From Rhodomicrobium lacus (GTDB lineage: Bacteria; Pseudomonadota; Alphaproteobacteria; Rhizobiales; Rhodomicrobiaceae): a stretch of DNA of 64,000 bases. Positions 8,812 through 19,691 of the stretch are shown piece after piece. The stretch covers positions 682,001-746,000 of the forward strand of contig NZ_RZNF01000012.1 in NCBI RefSeq assembly GCF_003992725.1. The letters run 5' to 3'. The notes under the pieces were generated by a model. The model saw only the letters and a list, made by a program, of their open reading frames with translations. It did not search any database and had not been told where the DNA came from. The position numbers and the translations under genes are program-made. Position 1 is the stretch's first letter, and every line of letters begins with the position of its first letter.

Positions 8812-10035
8812 TCAACCCTCGCGTGCGTTCACCGGGGGTTGCGAAGCCGCATGCGCTCGCATCAGATCGACAAAACGCTTGAAAAGGTAGTGGCTATCCT
8901 GTGGCCCCGGCGACGCTTCGGGGTGGTATTGAACGGAAAAAACAGGGCGCCCGCGAAGGCGGATGCCGCAATTGCTTCCGTCGAACAATGAGACGTGCGT
9001 TTCCTCGACATCGGACGGCAGGCTCGCGCGGTCGACCGCGAAACCGTGGTTCATTGAGGTGATCTCAACCTTGCCGGTTGTGTAATCCATGACGGGATGG
9101 TTCGAGCCGTGATGGCCATGCGGCATCTTTATGGTGCGGGCGCCGAGCGCGAGACCGAGCAACTGATGGCCGAGGCAGATGCCAAAGACCGGCACCCCTG
9201 CACCCACCACCTCGCGGATGACCGGAATGGCATATTCGCCCGTCGCCGCCGGATCGCCGGGGCCGTTCGACAGGAAGACCCCGTCGGGGTTGCGATCCAG
9301 GATTTCGTGCGCCGTCGCATAGGCGGGCAAAACGGTGACACGGCAACCGGCGGACGCGAGGCAGCGCAGGATGTTGCGCTTGATCCCGTAGTCGACCGCG
9401 ACGACGTGAAATTGCGGGTTCTGTTGTTCGGCGAAGCCCTCGTCCCAGGCCCAACGCTGTTCGGTCCACGGGTAGCTTTGCGTTGTGGTGACGGCGCGGG
9501 CGAGTTCCGCACCTTCCATGGAGGGGCAGGCACGCGCCCTTGCTTTCAGAGCATCGAAATCGAAAACACCGTCGGGATGATGGGCGATGACCGCGTTCGG
9601 CATGCCGGACTCGCGGATCAGAATGGTGAGCGCGCGCGTGTCGACGCCCGAGATGCCGACGATGCCGCGCGCGCGAAGCCAGTGGTCGAGGCTCTGCCGC
9701 GCGCGATAATTCGACGGCGTGGTGATCCCGGCCTGAAGGACGCAGCCGCGCACGCCCGATGACGCAGCAAGGTTCGTCGTCTCGATGTCGTCCGGATTGG
9801 TGCCGACATTGCCGATATGCGGGAAGGTGAAGGTAATGATCTGACCCGCGTAGGACGGGTCGGTGAGAATTTCCTGATAACCGGAAATGGCGGTATTGAA
9901 GCAGACCTCGCCTTCTGCCTCCCCCTCCGCTCCGACGCCATATCCCTGAATGACCGTTCCGTTGGCCAGGACGATGGCGGCTGTGTAGGGGCGTTCCGCC
10001 CATGCAGTGCTGCCGGCGGGGTCGATAAGAGACAT
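8812..10035 (-). CDS. carA: Carbamoyl-phosphate synthase small subunit
   Basis: The glutamine amidotransferase subunit of carbamoyl-phosphate synthase; it hydrolyses glutamine and passes ammonia to CarB for arginine and pyrimidine synthesis. The 407-residue protein has the CarA-specific N-terminal domain (EVCFNTAISGYQEILTDPSY). The class I amidotransferase domain has Cys in GICLGHQLLGLALG and His/Glu in YHPEASPGPQDS. The ATG at 10035 follows AGGAACACGCC. carB is not in the window. The next gene upstream is on the same strand 92 bp away but is functionally unrelated. Confidence 0.96.
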   Translation of the reverse strand: MSLIDPAGSTAWAERPYTAAIVLANGTVIQGYGVGAEGEAEGEVCFNTAISGYQEILTDPSYAGQIITFTFPHIGNVGTNPDDIETTNLAASSGVRGCVLQAGITTPSNYRARQSLDHWLRARGIVGISGVDTRALTILIRESGMPNAVIAHHPDGVFDFDALKARARACPSMEGAELARAVTTTQSYPWTEQRWAWDEGFAEQQNPQFHVVAVDYGIKRNILRCLASAGCRVTVLPAYATAHEILDRNPDGVFLSNGPGDPAATGEYAIPVIREVVGAGVPVFGICLGHQLLGLALGARTIKMPHGHHGSNHPVMDYTTGKVEITSMNHGFAVDRASLPSDVEETHVSLFDGSNCGIRLRGRPVFSVQYHPEASPGPQDSHYLFKRFVDLMRAHAASQPPVNAREG

Positions 10036-10127
10036 GGCGTGTTCCTGCTTGTTCCGCGCGAGGTTTAAGGCGGCGCGCGCCGCCTTACAACCGCGAAATT
10101 GATCGTAAGTATGCTGGACGCGCGGCC

Positions 10128-11072
10128 TTATCGCGTCGGAACCGGGACTTCGCCCCGATAATCGTAAAATCCGCGCTGGGTTTTGCGCCCGAGCCACCCG
10201 GCTTCAACGTATTTTACGAGCAGCGGGCACGGCCGATATTTGGTGTCCGCCAAACCTTCGTACAACACTTGCATCACCGAAAGGCATGTGTCGAGGCCGA
10301 TGAAATCGGCGAGCTGAAGCGGCCCCATCGGGTGGCGCGCGCCGAGGCGCATGGCAAGGTCGATGGCCTCGACGGAGCCGACCCCTTCGTAAAGCGTGTA
10401 GACCGCCTCATTGACCATCGGCAGAAGGATGCGGTTCACGATGAAGGCCGGGAAATCCTCCGCGACGGTGACGGTCTTGTTGAGCGTTTCAACGAAATGC
10501 CGCGCGGTGTGGAACGTCGACTCGTCCGTGGCGATGCCGCGGATCATCTCCACCAGTTCCATCACCGGCACCGGGTTCATGAAGTGAAGCCCGATGAATT
10601 GTTCCGGCCTGTCGGTAACGGCCGCAAGGCGCGTGATGGAGATGGAAGAGGTGTTGCTGCCGATGAGCGTATGCGGCTTCAATTGCGGACAGAGCGCGAT
10701 GAGGATCTTGCGCTTGACGTCCTCATCCTCGGTGGCCGCCTCGATCACGAGATCGGCCTCGTGGAACGCATCGACGGCGGGCGCGTAAACGATGCGCGAG
10801 AGCGCGCCATCGCGGCATTGCTCCGTGATCTTGCCGCGATGAACCTGACGGCTCAGATTGCCGTTGATGGTGGCGAGCGCGGCTTCAACGCGCTCCTTGC
10901 TGATGTCGTGCAGCAGCACGTTGTAACCGGCCAGAGCGACGACATGGGCGATACCGTTGCCCATCTGTCCCGCGCCGATAATACCTACCGTCTTGATGGC
11001 GACAGGCTCGCGCCCCTTCGCGTGGTTCACGAACGGATTTCCACGAGAGGCAGTCGTTGCAGTGTGGGACAT
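10128..11072 (-). CDS. 3-hydroxybutyryl-CoA dehydrogenase
   Basis: An NAD-dependent 3-hydroxyacyl-CoA dehydrogenase of 314 residues. The Rossmann motif is GIIGAGQMGNGIAHV. The substrate-binding and catalytic region includes SNTSSISITRLA and the catalytic His in GLHFMNPVPVMELVE. The C-terminal dimer domain ends with LGRKTQRGFYDY. Compared with typical ~290-residue members it has about 25 extra residues at the N-terminus, with no obvious signal. It is the third gene of an operon with etfB and etfA (19 bp after etfA). This suggests butyrate/PHB or fatty-acid oxidation feeding electrons to ETF. Confidence 0.92.
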   Translation of the reverse strand: MSHTATTASRGNPFVNHAKGREPVAIKTVGIIGAGQMGNGIAHVVALAGYNVLLHDISKERVEAALATINGNLSRQVHRGKITEQCRDGALSRIVYAPAVDAFHEADLVIEAATEDEDVKRKILIALCPQLKPHTLIGSNTSSISITRLAAVTDRPEQFIGLHFMNPVPVMELVEMIRGIATDESTFHTARHFVETLNKTVTVAEDFPAFIVNRILLPMVNEAVYTLYEGVGSVEAIDLAMRLGARHPMGPLQLADFIGLDTCLSVMQVLYEGLADTKYRPCPLLVKYVEAGWLGRKTQRGFYDYRGEVPVPTR

Positions 11073-11091
11073 CGTCAACTCTGGTTTGGCG

Positions 11092-12030
11092 TTATTTACG
11101 GCTGTCGAGTGCCGCTTCGATCTCGGGCAGGATCTGGAAGAGATCGCCTACAAGGCCGTAGTCCGCAACCTGAAAGATAGGCGCTTCCTCGTCCTTGTTG
11201 ATGGCGACGATCACTTTGGAATCCTTCATGCCAGCCAGATGCTGGATCGCTCCCGAAATACCGACGGCGATATAAAGTTCCGGGGCGACGACCTTGCCGG
11301 TCTGGCCGACCTGAAAGTCGCCCGGGATGAAACCTGCGTCCACGGCCGCGCGGCTTGCGCCGACGGCGGCGCCCAGCTTGTCGGCGATCCGCTCGATAAG
11401 CTTGAAATTGTCGGCGGACCCAAGGCCGCGGCCACCTGAGACCACGACCTTTGCGGCAGTAAGGTCGGGGCGCGCGGACTGAGAGATGTCCTCGCTCACG
11501 AACTTCGAAAGCTCGCTCTGCGCGGGCGCCTCGATCTTCTCGATGGCGGCGGAACCGCCCTCGGGCGCGGCGGCAAACGCCGTCGTGCGGATCGTCAGCA
11601 CCTTCTTCGGCGCGGTGACTTCGACGGTCTGGATCGCGTTGCCGGCATAGATCGGCCGCTCGAACTGCGTCGGCGACAAGATCGCGGTCGCCTCCGAGAT
11701 CTGCGGCACGTCCAGCAGCGCGGCGACACGCGGCGCGAAGTTCTTGCCGGTGGTGGACGCCACCACGACGAGGGCATCGTAATTCGCCAGCAGCGGCACG
11801 ATGAGCGCCGTCAGATCTTCGGCGAGATGCGCGGCGAGGTGAGGCGTGTCGGCGACAAGCACCTTTTCAACGCCTTCGAGCGCGGCGGCTTTCTGCGCAA
11901 CGGCATCGACGCCGGCGCCCGCCACAAGTACATGGACGGGCGCGCCGAGCGCCTTCGCGGCGGTCAGCGCCTTTGCGGTCGCGCCGTTCAGCGCCTTGTT
12001 GTTGTGTTCAGCGACGAGAAGAACGGCCAT
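11092..12030 (-). CDS. etfA: Electron transfer flavoprotein alpha subunit
   Basis: The FAD-binding subunit of ETF, which carries electrons from acyl-CoA and other flavin dehydrogenases to ETF-quinone oxidoreductase. The 312-residue length is normal. The C-terminal FAD signature is clear: [10 protein letters not shown], then [17 protein letters not shown] and [24 protein letters not shown]. The ATG overlaps the etfB stop codon (TAATG), so the two are translationally coupled. It is followed 19 bp later by a hydroxybutyryl-CoA dehydrogenase gene. Confidence 0.96.
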   Translation of the reverse strand: MAVLLVAEHNNKALNGATAKALTAAKALGAPVHVLVAGAGVDAVAQKAAALEGVEKVLVADTPHLAAHLAEDLTALIVPLLANYDALVVVASTTGKNFAPRVAALLDVPQISEATAILSPTQFERPIYAGNAIQTVEVTAPKKVLTIRTTAFAAAPEGGSAAIEKIEAPAQSELSKFVSEDISQSARPDLTAAKVVVSGGRGLGSADNFKLIERIADKLGAAVGASRAAVDAGFIPGDFQVGQTGKVVAPELYIAVGISGAIQHLAGMKDSKVIVAINKDEEAPIFQVADYGLVGDLFQILPEIEAALDSRK

Positions 12031-12782
12031 TATTGCAACACTCCCGCTTCGGTGCGCAGCTTGTCCACGAGTTCGGCAGCAGTCTTGAGTTTGACGCCAG
12101 CCTTGCGCGTGGGCGGCTCAGCCGTCTTGAGCACTTTGAGTTTGGGCTCGATGTCGATGCCGAGAGACGCGGCGTCGATCTCTTCGAGCGGCTTTTTCTT
12201 CGCCTTCATGATGTTGGGCAGCGATGCGTAGCGCGGCTGATTGATGCGAAGATCGACAGTGACAATGGCGGGAAGGCGCAGCGCGAGCGTCTGAAGACCG
12301 CCGTCCACTTCGCGGACGACTTCGACAGTTTCGCCCTGCGGGGTCACCTTGAATGCGAATGTGGCCTGCGGCCAGTTCAAAAGCGCGGCGAGCATCTGCC
12401 CGGTCTGGTTGGAATCGTCGTCGATGGCCTGCTTGCCGAGGATCACGAGGCCCGGCTTTTCCTTGTCGGCGGCGGATTTCAGAATTTTTGCGACGGCGAG
12501 CGGCTCGACCGGAAGGTCTGTCTTGTAAAGGATCGCGCGATCCGCGCCCATGGCAAGGGCGGTGCGAAGCGTTTCCTGAGCCTTGGCGGGACCGATAGAC
12601 ACGGCAATCACTTCTTCGGCGTGCCCTGCCTCCTTCAGACGGATCGCTTCCTCCACCGCGATTTCGTCGAAGGGATTCATGGACATCTTTGCGTTGATGG
12701 TGTCGACGCCGCTCCCATCGGGCTTCACGCGGATCTTGACATTGTAGTCAACCACCCGCTTGACGGGGACAATTATCTTCAT
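12030..12782 (-). CDS. etfB: Electron transfer flavoprotein beta subunit
   Basis: The AMP-binding subunit of ETF (250 residues). It begins [19 protein letters not shown] and has the family's adenine-nucleotide region ([23 protein letters not shown]). The conserved recognition-loop region [41 protein letters not shown] is also present. The ATG at 12782 is preceded by an AGGG site. It is the first gene of the etfB-etfA-hydroxyacyl-CoA dehydrogenase operon. Confidence 0.96.
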   Translation of the reverse strand: MKIIVPVKRVVDYNVKIRVKPDGSGVDTINAKMSMNPFDEIAVEEAIRLKEAGHAEEVIAVSIGPAKAQETLRTALAMGADRAILYKTDLPVEPLAVAKILKSAADKEKPGLVILGKQAIDDDSNQTGQMLAALLNWPQATFAFKVTPQGETVEVVREVDGGLQTLALRLPAIVTVDLRINQPRYASLPNIMKAKKKPLEEIDAASLGIDIEPKLKVLKTAEPPTRKAGVKLKTAAELVDKLRTEAGVLQ

Positions 12783-12966
12783 ATGGAACCATGCCCTGAT
12801 TTTTCTTGTCCGCCAATTATGCTGCACCGCAGCGCGGGGTCAACTCCGGTTGCATCCTACTTACGTAGCTGAGGTTAGCCCAGGCAAAGGTATTTCGCAC
12901 TTGCGAAAGTGTCAATGGACAGCACCTTAAACAATTATTAGCGCGCCGTTAAATGAAGTCGCGGGA

Positions 12967-13665
12967 CTACACTCCCGTTGCCGAATCGAACAGAGGGACC
13001 CCGCGCCGCTTCAGGACGACGATCAGCAGCGCGCCGGCAAAGAACCCTCCGATATGTGCCCACCAGGCCGTTCCGTGATTGGTGAGATAAAGAGCGGAAA
13101 CGATCTGGTAGACGATCCAAACCCCGATGACGGCGCCAGCGGAGAAGCGAAGCGGCAGGAACGGGATGACGGGGTTCTGGAAAAGAACCCAGACCCTGAT
13201 GTTCGGATGCAGCATCAGATAGGCGCCGATGACGCCGGCGATCGCGCCGCTCGCACCGATCAGCGGGATGTCCGGCGTCGTCGTGACGAGACTGTGAACG
13301 ATTCCCGCCGCGACTCCGCAAACGACGTAGAACGCGGAGAAGCGCACATGCCCCAGCGCGTCCTCGACGTTATCGCCGAAGACGAAGAGAAAGATCATGT
13401 TGCCGAGAAGGTGAAAGACGCTCCCGTGGAGAAACATGTAGGTCACAAGCCGGAACTGGTCGGGGATATGGTCGATGAAGGCGCTCACCGTTTCCACATC
13501 GCGCGGCTTGAGCGCGAGCGCATCGACGAAGCTCGCGGGAGACGAGAGCAAGAGGTGCGTTTCGAAGACGAAATAGACGAGGCAATTCAAGATAATCAAG
13601 CCGACGGTCACATACTGGAATTTAACCCTCTTAAGCTGGTTCATGTCCCAGAGCGGCACAAACAT
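12967..13665 (-). CDS. Rhomboid-family intramembrane serine protease
   Basis: A 232-residue polytopic protein with six or more membrane segments. The catalytic serine motif is GASGAIAG (about residue 139). The catalytic His is in AWWAHIGGFFAG, and the conserved oxyanion-side region is in YMFLHGSVFHLLGNMIFLFVFGDNVED. These make an active rhomboid protease of the inner membrane likely. The substrate is unknown. It lies 33 bp after the adenosyltransferase gene on the same strand and is probably co-transcribed. Confidence 0.92.
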   Translation of the reverse strand: MFVPLWDMNQLKRVKFQYVTVGLIILNCLVYFVFETHLLLSSPASFVDALALKPRDVETVSAFIDHIPDQFRLVTYMFLHGSVFHLLGNMIFLFVFGDNVEDALGHVRFSAFYVVCGVAAGIVHSLVTTTPDIPLIGASGAIAGVIGAYLMLHPNIRVWVLFQNPVIPFLPLRFSAGAVIGVWIVYQIVSALYLTNHGTAWWAHIGGFFAGALLIVVLKRRGVPLFDSATGV

Positions 13666-13698
13666 CGGCAGTCCGATCGAAATTCAAATGAAGTGCAA

Positions 13699-14256
13699 TC
13701 AGGAAGCGGAGTGTTGCTTCCATAGAAAGTCGTTTGCGCCTTTGCCGTTCACGAAACGGCTGGCCACGAAGAGATGATCCGAGAGCCGATTCATATAGGC
13801 GAGGATGGCGTCGCTCACCGGTTCGCCCTGCACGTCCTTTAGTTCGACAATGCGGCGCTCCGCACGGCGGCAGATGCTGCGCGCCAGATGCAGCGCGGCA
13901 GCGCCTTCGGTTCCGCCCGGCAATATGAAAGCATTGAGCGGCGGCAATTCGGCGGACAAAGCTTCGATTTCGTGTTCGAGGCGGGCGACCTGCTCCGCCT
14001 TCAGTCTTTGGGGCGCGGCGGCGTCGGCAGCTTCCAGATCCGCGCCGATGTCGAAGAGATCGTTCTGGATGCGTTCAAGCATCTCCGCGACGGCGGTCTG
14101 ATCAGCCGGCAGCTTGAAGCGCGCCACGCCGATCGCCGCGTTCGTCTCGTCGACGGTGCCATAGGCTTCGATGCGGATATGCGATTTCGAGAGGCGGACG
14201 CCATTTGCAAGAGTGGTCTTCCCGCCATCGCCTGTTTTCGTCGAAATGCCCGTCAT
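13699..14256 (-). CDS. PduO-type cob(I)alamin adenosyltransferase
   Basis: Transfers the adenosyl group of ATP to cob(I)alamin, making coenzyme B12 for enzymes such as methylmalonyl-CoA mutase. The 185-residue protein has the PduO/MMAB signatures: N-terminal TKTGDGGKT phosphate loop, RIEAYGTVDETNAAIG, FILPGGTEGAAALHLARSICRRAER and YMNRLSDHLFV. The ATG has AGGTGATG just upstream. It heads a probable two-gene unit with the rhomboid gene. Confidence 0.93.
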   Translation of the reverse strand: MTGISTKTGDGGKTTLANGVRLSKSHIRIEAYGTVDETNAAIGVARFKLPADQTAVAEMLERIQNDLFDIGADLEAADAAAPQRLKAEQVARLEHEIEALSAELPPLNAFILPGGTEGAAALHLARSICRRAERRIVELKDVQGEPVSDAILAYMNRLSDHLFVASRFVNGKGANDFLWKQHSAS

Positions 14257-14301
14257 GCCATCACCTTTTGCCGCTGGAGCAAGGCTTCAGGGATAGCACA
14301 C

Positions 14302-14886
14302 TTAGAACTTGTAGCCTAGACGCACACCAGCATTTGTAAGGCCGCGATTGGTGTCGCAAAGGCCAGCGTTCGACATGTGATCGATGGTGGCCATGATCTT
14401 CCAGTCCGCAGACAGCGCGATGCCAAGCGACGCCGATTCGCGGAAGTTCACGTCGCATCCGTAAGATGCTTCGGTCTTCGAGCTGAGCGGGCCGTCATGC
14501 GCCGCGCCGCCGAAGGACGTTTCGAAAAACACGCGATCCGTCAGCTTCACGTCCCAGGTGGCACCCCAGTAAATCTGACTGGTCTTGTCGAAAGCATATG
14601 TGCCGCCGATGTGGAGGCGGGGCGTCAGGAAGATATTCAGGACGCTGTTCTCGTAAGCTCCCGGGATCCGGCCGCTCAGAACCTCAAGATTGATGGCGGG
14701 GCCGCCTTCGCCGGGCGCATCGTCGATCGCTTGCTTGAAGACGCCTGCGCGCACTTCATCGATTGCCCAGAACGGATGATTGGCTTCCGTGAAAGCTTCA
14801 AGGGCGGCTGCCGGTGCCGACAACCCCGCACATATCACAGCCGATGCTGCGAGCATGCGCCCGATGCTGAATGTGTGCCCGCCCAT
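14302..14886 (-). CDS. PagL-like lipid A 3-O-deacylase / acyloxyacyl hydrolase
   Basis: A 194-residue secreted outer-membrane beta-barrel. A signal peptide (about 1-30, hydrophobic MLAASAVICAGLSAPAAA ending in ALEA) is followed by alternating strands. The C-terminal part has IDHMSNAGLCDTNRGLTNAGVRLGYKF, the PagL catalytic His-x-Ser-Asn site and the terminal aromatic typical of outer-membrane proteins. The start at 14886 has GGGGAAAG upstream; the longer frame lacks a signal. It would remove the 3-position acyl chain of lipid A at the cell surface. Confidence 0.85.
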   Translation of the reverse strand: MGGHTFSIGRMLAASAVICAGLSAPAAALEAFTEANHPFWAIDEVRAGVFKQAIDDAPGEGGPAINLEVLSGRIPGAYENSVLNIFLTPRLHIGGTYAFDKTSQIYWGATWDVKLTDRVFFETSFGGAAHDGPLSSKTEASYGCDVNFRESASLGIALSADWKIMATIDHMSNAGLCDTNRGLTNAGVRLGYKF

Positions 14887-15090
14887 TTTCTTTCCCCGTG
14901 GTCCGTATTCTTTTTTTGAGGCCGACCGCCCTTCTTTGTCAAACCGGGCGAGAGCTTCGGAATCCGGTTTGCCGGGCGCTGTGAGAAAATTGACACGAGA
15001 GCAAGCAACGCGGGCACGAAATCTTTGACAATGCGTTACATCTTGCAACCGGGAGCAAGCAGGGTGGCTTAATACGTCATCAGGCGATGT

Positions 15091-15978
15091 CTAACGGTCG
15101 AGGCGGCGATGCGTGAACACGCCGTCGCCCGCGATCCCCAACCGCTCCCGCTGTCTCCGCCACCACCAACTGTTGAGGGCACGCTCGATATCCTGATGGC
15201 CGTTGACAAGGCGTGGGTCGGGATGGCTCTCGACGCGCGCGCAGATGACGTCCAGAAAGAAGCGACGTTCCACCAGCAAAGACTGATTGGTCCAGTTCCG
15301 GTAGCGCGAATCGGTGACGAAGTTTCCGCTCGGCAGCTTCAGCACGGCCTTCGGCTGCACTTTGTCAGGCTCGCGTTCGAGGAATGTCGAGGCGGAACGA
15401 AATTTGTCCGGGTTGCCGTATTCGGCCAGCATTCTGAGGCGGGTCCACAGGGGAGAGCGCCGTGGCCCAATGCCGGGCACGAATGGATCGACCGCGCCGA
15501 AAAAACTGAGATATTTTCGGTAAATCACACCCTCTCCCGGCTCTCGCAGGGAGCGCAGCGAAAACGTTCTGATATCGTTCCCCATCATATCCGCAACGCA
15601 GGATTCGATACAGCCGCGAACATCCGCACCGGGGAGCGGGGTTATGTCGTTTTCGAGGATCAGCACATAAGGCTTCGTCGCACGCTCGGCGATCGCGCGA
15701 AAGCCGCCGTAGATGCCGCCGTTCTCTGCCGATCCCGCGAAATCGACGCCCGCTTCCGCCGCGATGGCGCGATCCGTTTCGGACAGTTCATTGAACCAGA
15801 CGAAAAACTCGCCGGCAGCGTCGATCAGGCCGCTCTCGCGATGGCGGGCCAGCGCGGTTCTGATCGTTTCCGGCGCCCGAAAGCTGAGCACGCCAACGGA
15901 AACAAGAGAGGCCAGGGACGCGCGCGTTTCTTCTTGCGCTCCTCCATGAGGTACGCGGGAATCGTCAGTAAGAAGCAT
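15091..15978 (-). CDS. Glycosyltransferase-like protein (GT-A type fold suspected)
   Basis: A 295-residue soluble protein. The N-terminal half reads like a GT-A glycosyltransferase: SVGVLSFRAPETIRTALARHRESG, FFVWFNELSETDR, then YGGFRAIAERATKPYVLILENDITPLPG, where the acidic pair in ENDI stands where a DxD-like metal site would be. The C-terminal half (WTNQSLLVERRFFLDVICARVESHPDPRLVNGHQDIERALN) also fits such proteins. Acceptor and donor are unknown. No clear ribosome binding site precedes the chosen ATG. It is next to egtBD but seems unrelated. Confidence 0.55.
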   Translation of the reverse strand: MLLTDDSRVPHGGAQEETRASLASLVSVGVLSFRAPETIRTALARHRESGLIDAAGEFFVWFNELSETDRAIAAEAGVDFAGSAENGGIYGGFRAIAERATKPYVLILENDITPLPGADVRGCIESCVADMMGNDIRTFSLRSLREPGEGVIYRKYLSFFGAVDPFVPGIGPRRSPLWTRLRMLAEYGNPDKFRSASTFLEREPDKVQPKAVLKLPSGNFVTDSRYRNWTNQSLLVERRFFLDVICARVESHPDPRLVNGHQDIERALNSWWWRRQRERLGIAGDGVFTHRRLDR

Positions 15979-16014
15979 CGGATCAGCCGGTCAAGTTTGA
16001 GCCCGGCCTGATCT

Positions 16015-16970
16015 TTATGCGAGAAGGTTCACGGAAAAAAGGCGGTTCTCGTCGTAGAAAGCGCGCGATACCTCCCAGCCGCCATCTTGCGCCAGCCGTC
16101 CGAAGCGTTCGGGGGTATATTTGTGCGAATTCTCCGTGTGGATCGTTTCACCAGCCGCGAAGAAGAAGCTTCGCCCCGCAACGCTCGCGCTTTGCCGCGC
16201 CAGCGAGCGCAGATGCATCTCGATCCGGTGATAACGCTCGTTGTAAATCGCCGCGTGTTCGAAAGCGTCGAGGTCGAAGGTGCCTTCGAGATCGCGGTTG
16301 ATGCGCGCGAGGAGGTTGATATTGAAGGCGGCCGTCACGCCATCGGCGTCGTTATAGGCAGGCAGCAGGATGTTCAGGGGTTTCTGAAGGTCAGCGCCAA
16401 GAAGAAAGGCCGCACCGGGACCGAGGAGACGCCGCGCCGACAGAAGGAAGTCGACTGCCTCTTGTCGCGCGAAGTTTCCGATCGTGGAGCCGGGAAAAAA
16501 GCCGATGAGCGGCGAGTCGCCGAGCGGGAGCCGCATGCGCGCGAGATCGTGGAAGCCGCCGAGAACCGGGTAGACACCCACATCGGGAAAGCCTTGCTCG
16601 ATGCGGCGCGCTGCGGGATAGAGCGCGGCGGCCGAAATATCGATGGGAACATAGGCGCAGGGCCGGTCGAGCGCGGCAAGCAGCAGTTCGGTCTTGCGGC
16701 TGGATCCCGAGCCGAATTCCACCACGACCGCGCCGCTCGGCAGCGCTGCTCCGATCTCGGCCGCTCGCGCCGTCAGCAAACCGATTTCGGTGCGCGTCGG
16801 ATAATATTCCGGCACTCGGGTGATGCGCTCGAAAAGATCGGAGCCGCGCGCGTCGTAAAGGAAGCGGCTCGGTATCGATTTCTTCGGAAGCGAAAGCCCG
16901 TGAAGCACGGCGTCGAGAAAATCGTCGTCGGGCGCCTGGTGCGGTTCATGCGCGTGAAACGGTTCCAGCA

Positions 16971-16974
<4 letters not shown>
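16015..16974 (-). CDS. egtD: L-histidine N-alpha-methyltransferase EgtD
   Basis: Trimethylates histidine to hercynine, the first step of ergothioneine synthesis, using S-adenosylmethionine. The 319-residue protein has the family's N-terminal segment (PKKSIPSRFLYDARGSDLFERITRVPEYYPTRTE) and the SAM-binding loop VVEFGSGSSRKTELLL. GFFPGSTIGNF follows, and then the substrate-pocket region YNDADGVTAAFNINLLARINR. The ATG overlaps the egtB stop codon (ATGA), so translation is coupled. EgtC and EgtE are not adjacent, as is common in alphaproteobacteria. Confidence 0.95.
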
Positions 16975-18242
<1,268 letters not shown>

Positions 18243-18330
18243 TGCCGTGCGCCTTCCTTGGTTTCCTTGGAGGGTCGTTCTCCGTCGACCGGAGACCTGA
18301 GCAACAATTCATCTCCGAAGTGGGTCCATC

Positions 18331-18810
18331 GTGGCATCAGATCGCGGCGCGGCCGCCACCCCAATCCTCGTTTCGCCCTCCCGTGCCAGGCCAGCGCCCA
18401 GACCGTTGCGCGGCGCGATGCGACTGCTCGAAACGCTCGGCCACGGCGCGCTTACCGAATTCCCTCTGAAAAGCGGACGACGCGCCGACATTCTTTCCAT
18501 CGGCACGAAGGGTGAGATCTGGATCGTCGAGGTGAAGTCTGGCGTCCCCGATTTCCGCTCGGATCACAAATGGCGCGATTATCGCGAATGGTGCGACCGG
18601 TTCTTCTTCGCGGTCGGTCCAGCCTTTCCGCAGGAGATCCTGCCGCCGGAAGCGGGCCTCCTCGTCTCGGATGAGTATGAAGCCGTGATGGTGCGTGAGC
18701 CGGAAGCCTCGCCCATTGCGGCGAGCCGCCGCAAATCACTCACGCTTCATTTTGCGCTGCTGGCGGCCCGCCGTTTGTCAGGCCGTGACGATCCGATCTT
18801 TCCCGTCTGA
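18331..18810 (+). CDS. mmcB: MmcB-family DNA repair protein
   Basis: A 159-residue protein of the MmcB family, a nuclease-like fold. The family pattern is visible: FPLKSGRRADILSIGTKGEIWIVEVKSGVPDFRSDHKWRDYREWCDRFFFAV, with the Asp...Glu-x-Lys arrangement of a PD-(D/E)XK-like core. In Caulobacter MmcB is linked to mitomycin C tolerance; the exact reaction here is inferred from family. The start is a GTG at 18331; its leader overlaps the divergent egtB promoter region. Confidence 0.87.
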   Translation: MASDRGAAATPILVSPSRARPAPRPLRGAMRLLETLGHGALTEFPLKSGRRADILSIGTKGEIWIVEVKSGVPDFRSDHKWRDYREWCDRFFFAVGPAFPQEILPPEAGLLVSDEYEAVMVREPEASPIAASRRKSLTLHFALLAARRLSGRDDPIFPV

Positions 18811-19228
18811 AACCTGCCGAGCGGTAGGACGGCGCTGTTCCGCCGATAGACACTGAACCGCGGGCTCATCGCGCGTTTTCCCGCTTTCGACAAAGACAAA
18901 CCGGTCAGCCCTGTTCCACTGGCTGACCGTGTGGAACCTCACGGAAACAAGCCTGCTGGCCGAGGCCGAAGACGCGACAGGCTGTTTTTGCCGAGAAGCG
19001 CGCCTCCTGATCGGGTGGCTCGCGCTTATCCAGATCGCTATGCTTCGTTCAAGCCGGCTTCGAGATCGATGTGTGTGCTGTTTCTGCCACTCATTTTGCG
19101 GATCGCTTGCAAAATTTGCTTACTTTGGAACAAATGTTTTAACGCGATGTTTACCAGCACTCAAAGGCCCAAAGGGCCGTTGGATTATCTGACATTCACA
19201 TCGATTGGTTTGAGTTAGGGGAATTTTT
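18811..19228. other. Intergenic region with overlapping palindromes
   Basis: No convincing gene is seen; frames here have no clear start signals. The right part (about 19080-19200) is visibly richer in A/T and probably carries the promoter of the next small gene. The region contains the two overlapping inverted repeats listed separately at 18902-18937. Confidence 0.5.
18902..18937. repeat. Two overlapping perfect inverted repeats
   Basis: CGGTCAGCC (18902-18910) pairs perfectly with GGCTGACCG (18921-18929), and GTTCCAC (18913-18919) pairs perfectly with GTGGAAC (18931-18937). The second left arm lies in the loop of the first stem, so the two stems interlock or exclude each other. No T-run follows. 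Confidence 0.55.
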
Positions 19229-19531
19229 ATGAGCGCAGCCGCGACGAGGAAAGAAATGCTCCGGGGACTTGCGTTTTCGGTGGCGACCGAAGCAGGCGAT
19301 GGCCGTAATGAGCCGAGACACTTCAAGACCAGGGTTTCCATCGAAAAAAACCTTGAAAACATGTGGCTCAAGTCGGAGCAACTCGGCTGGAATTATCAGG
19401 AATTCGTGTCTCAGGTTCTCGAAATAATGGTCGTCCTTCATCACAGGGACAGGCTGATCAAACGCGAAGCCACGCCTGAAATTGCGGGTCTGCGCCCCAT
19501 GATCGCCGCTCCCGAAAAGGCACTGGCCTAG
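19229..19531 (+). CDS. Hypothetical protein
   Basis: A 100-residue protein without membrane segments. It starts at an ATG with AGGGG nine bases upstream (a good site), after an A/T-rich likely promoter. The sequence is mostly polar and helical (HFKTRVSIEKNLENMWLKSEQLGWNYQEFVSQVLEIMVVLHHRDRLIKRE). No family was recognised. The strong ribosome binding site and amphipathic helices argue for a real gene; the lack of a known family leaves it uncertain. Confidence 0.55.
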   Translation: MSAAATRKEMLRGLAFSVATEAGDGRNEPRHFKTRVSIEKNLENMWLKSEQLGWNYQEFVSQVLEIMVVLHHRDRLIKREATPEIAGLRPMIAAPEKALA

Positions 19532-19614
19532 CTTTATCGTCGCGTCATATTGAATGTGAGGGCGTCTATGGCGTTGACGCGCGCTCCATAAAGCCGCCCC
19601 GAATGGACCCACCA

Positions 19615-19641
19615 CGCCGCACCGCTCACCATGGTGCGGCG
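19615..19641. terminator. Hairpin after the hypothetical gene, possible terminator
   Basis: CGCCGCACC (19615-19623) and GGTGCGGCG (19633-19641) form a perfect 9-bp stem with a nine-base loop. It lies 84 bp after the hypothetical gene and before the end of the convergent hisF. No T-run follows on either strand, so a terminator role is only possible. Confidence 0.35.
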
Positions 19642-19691
19642 GGTGATTTAGGCTGCTGCACGGCGATCATAGAGCGGCAATTCCAAGACGG

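Noticed and set aside
18902-18937. H-type pseudoknot
   Set aside because: Arms fit, but the single-base linker across the 9-bp stem makes the fold sterically unlikely; treated as competing stems.
18929-19192. Small Cys-rich ORF
   Set aside because: No ribosome site and unusual composition; most likely noncoding.
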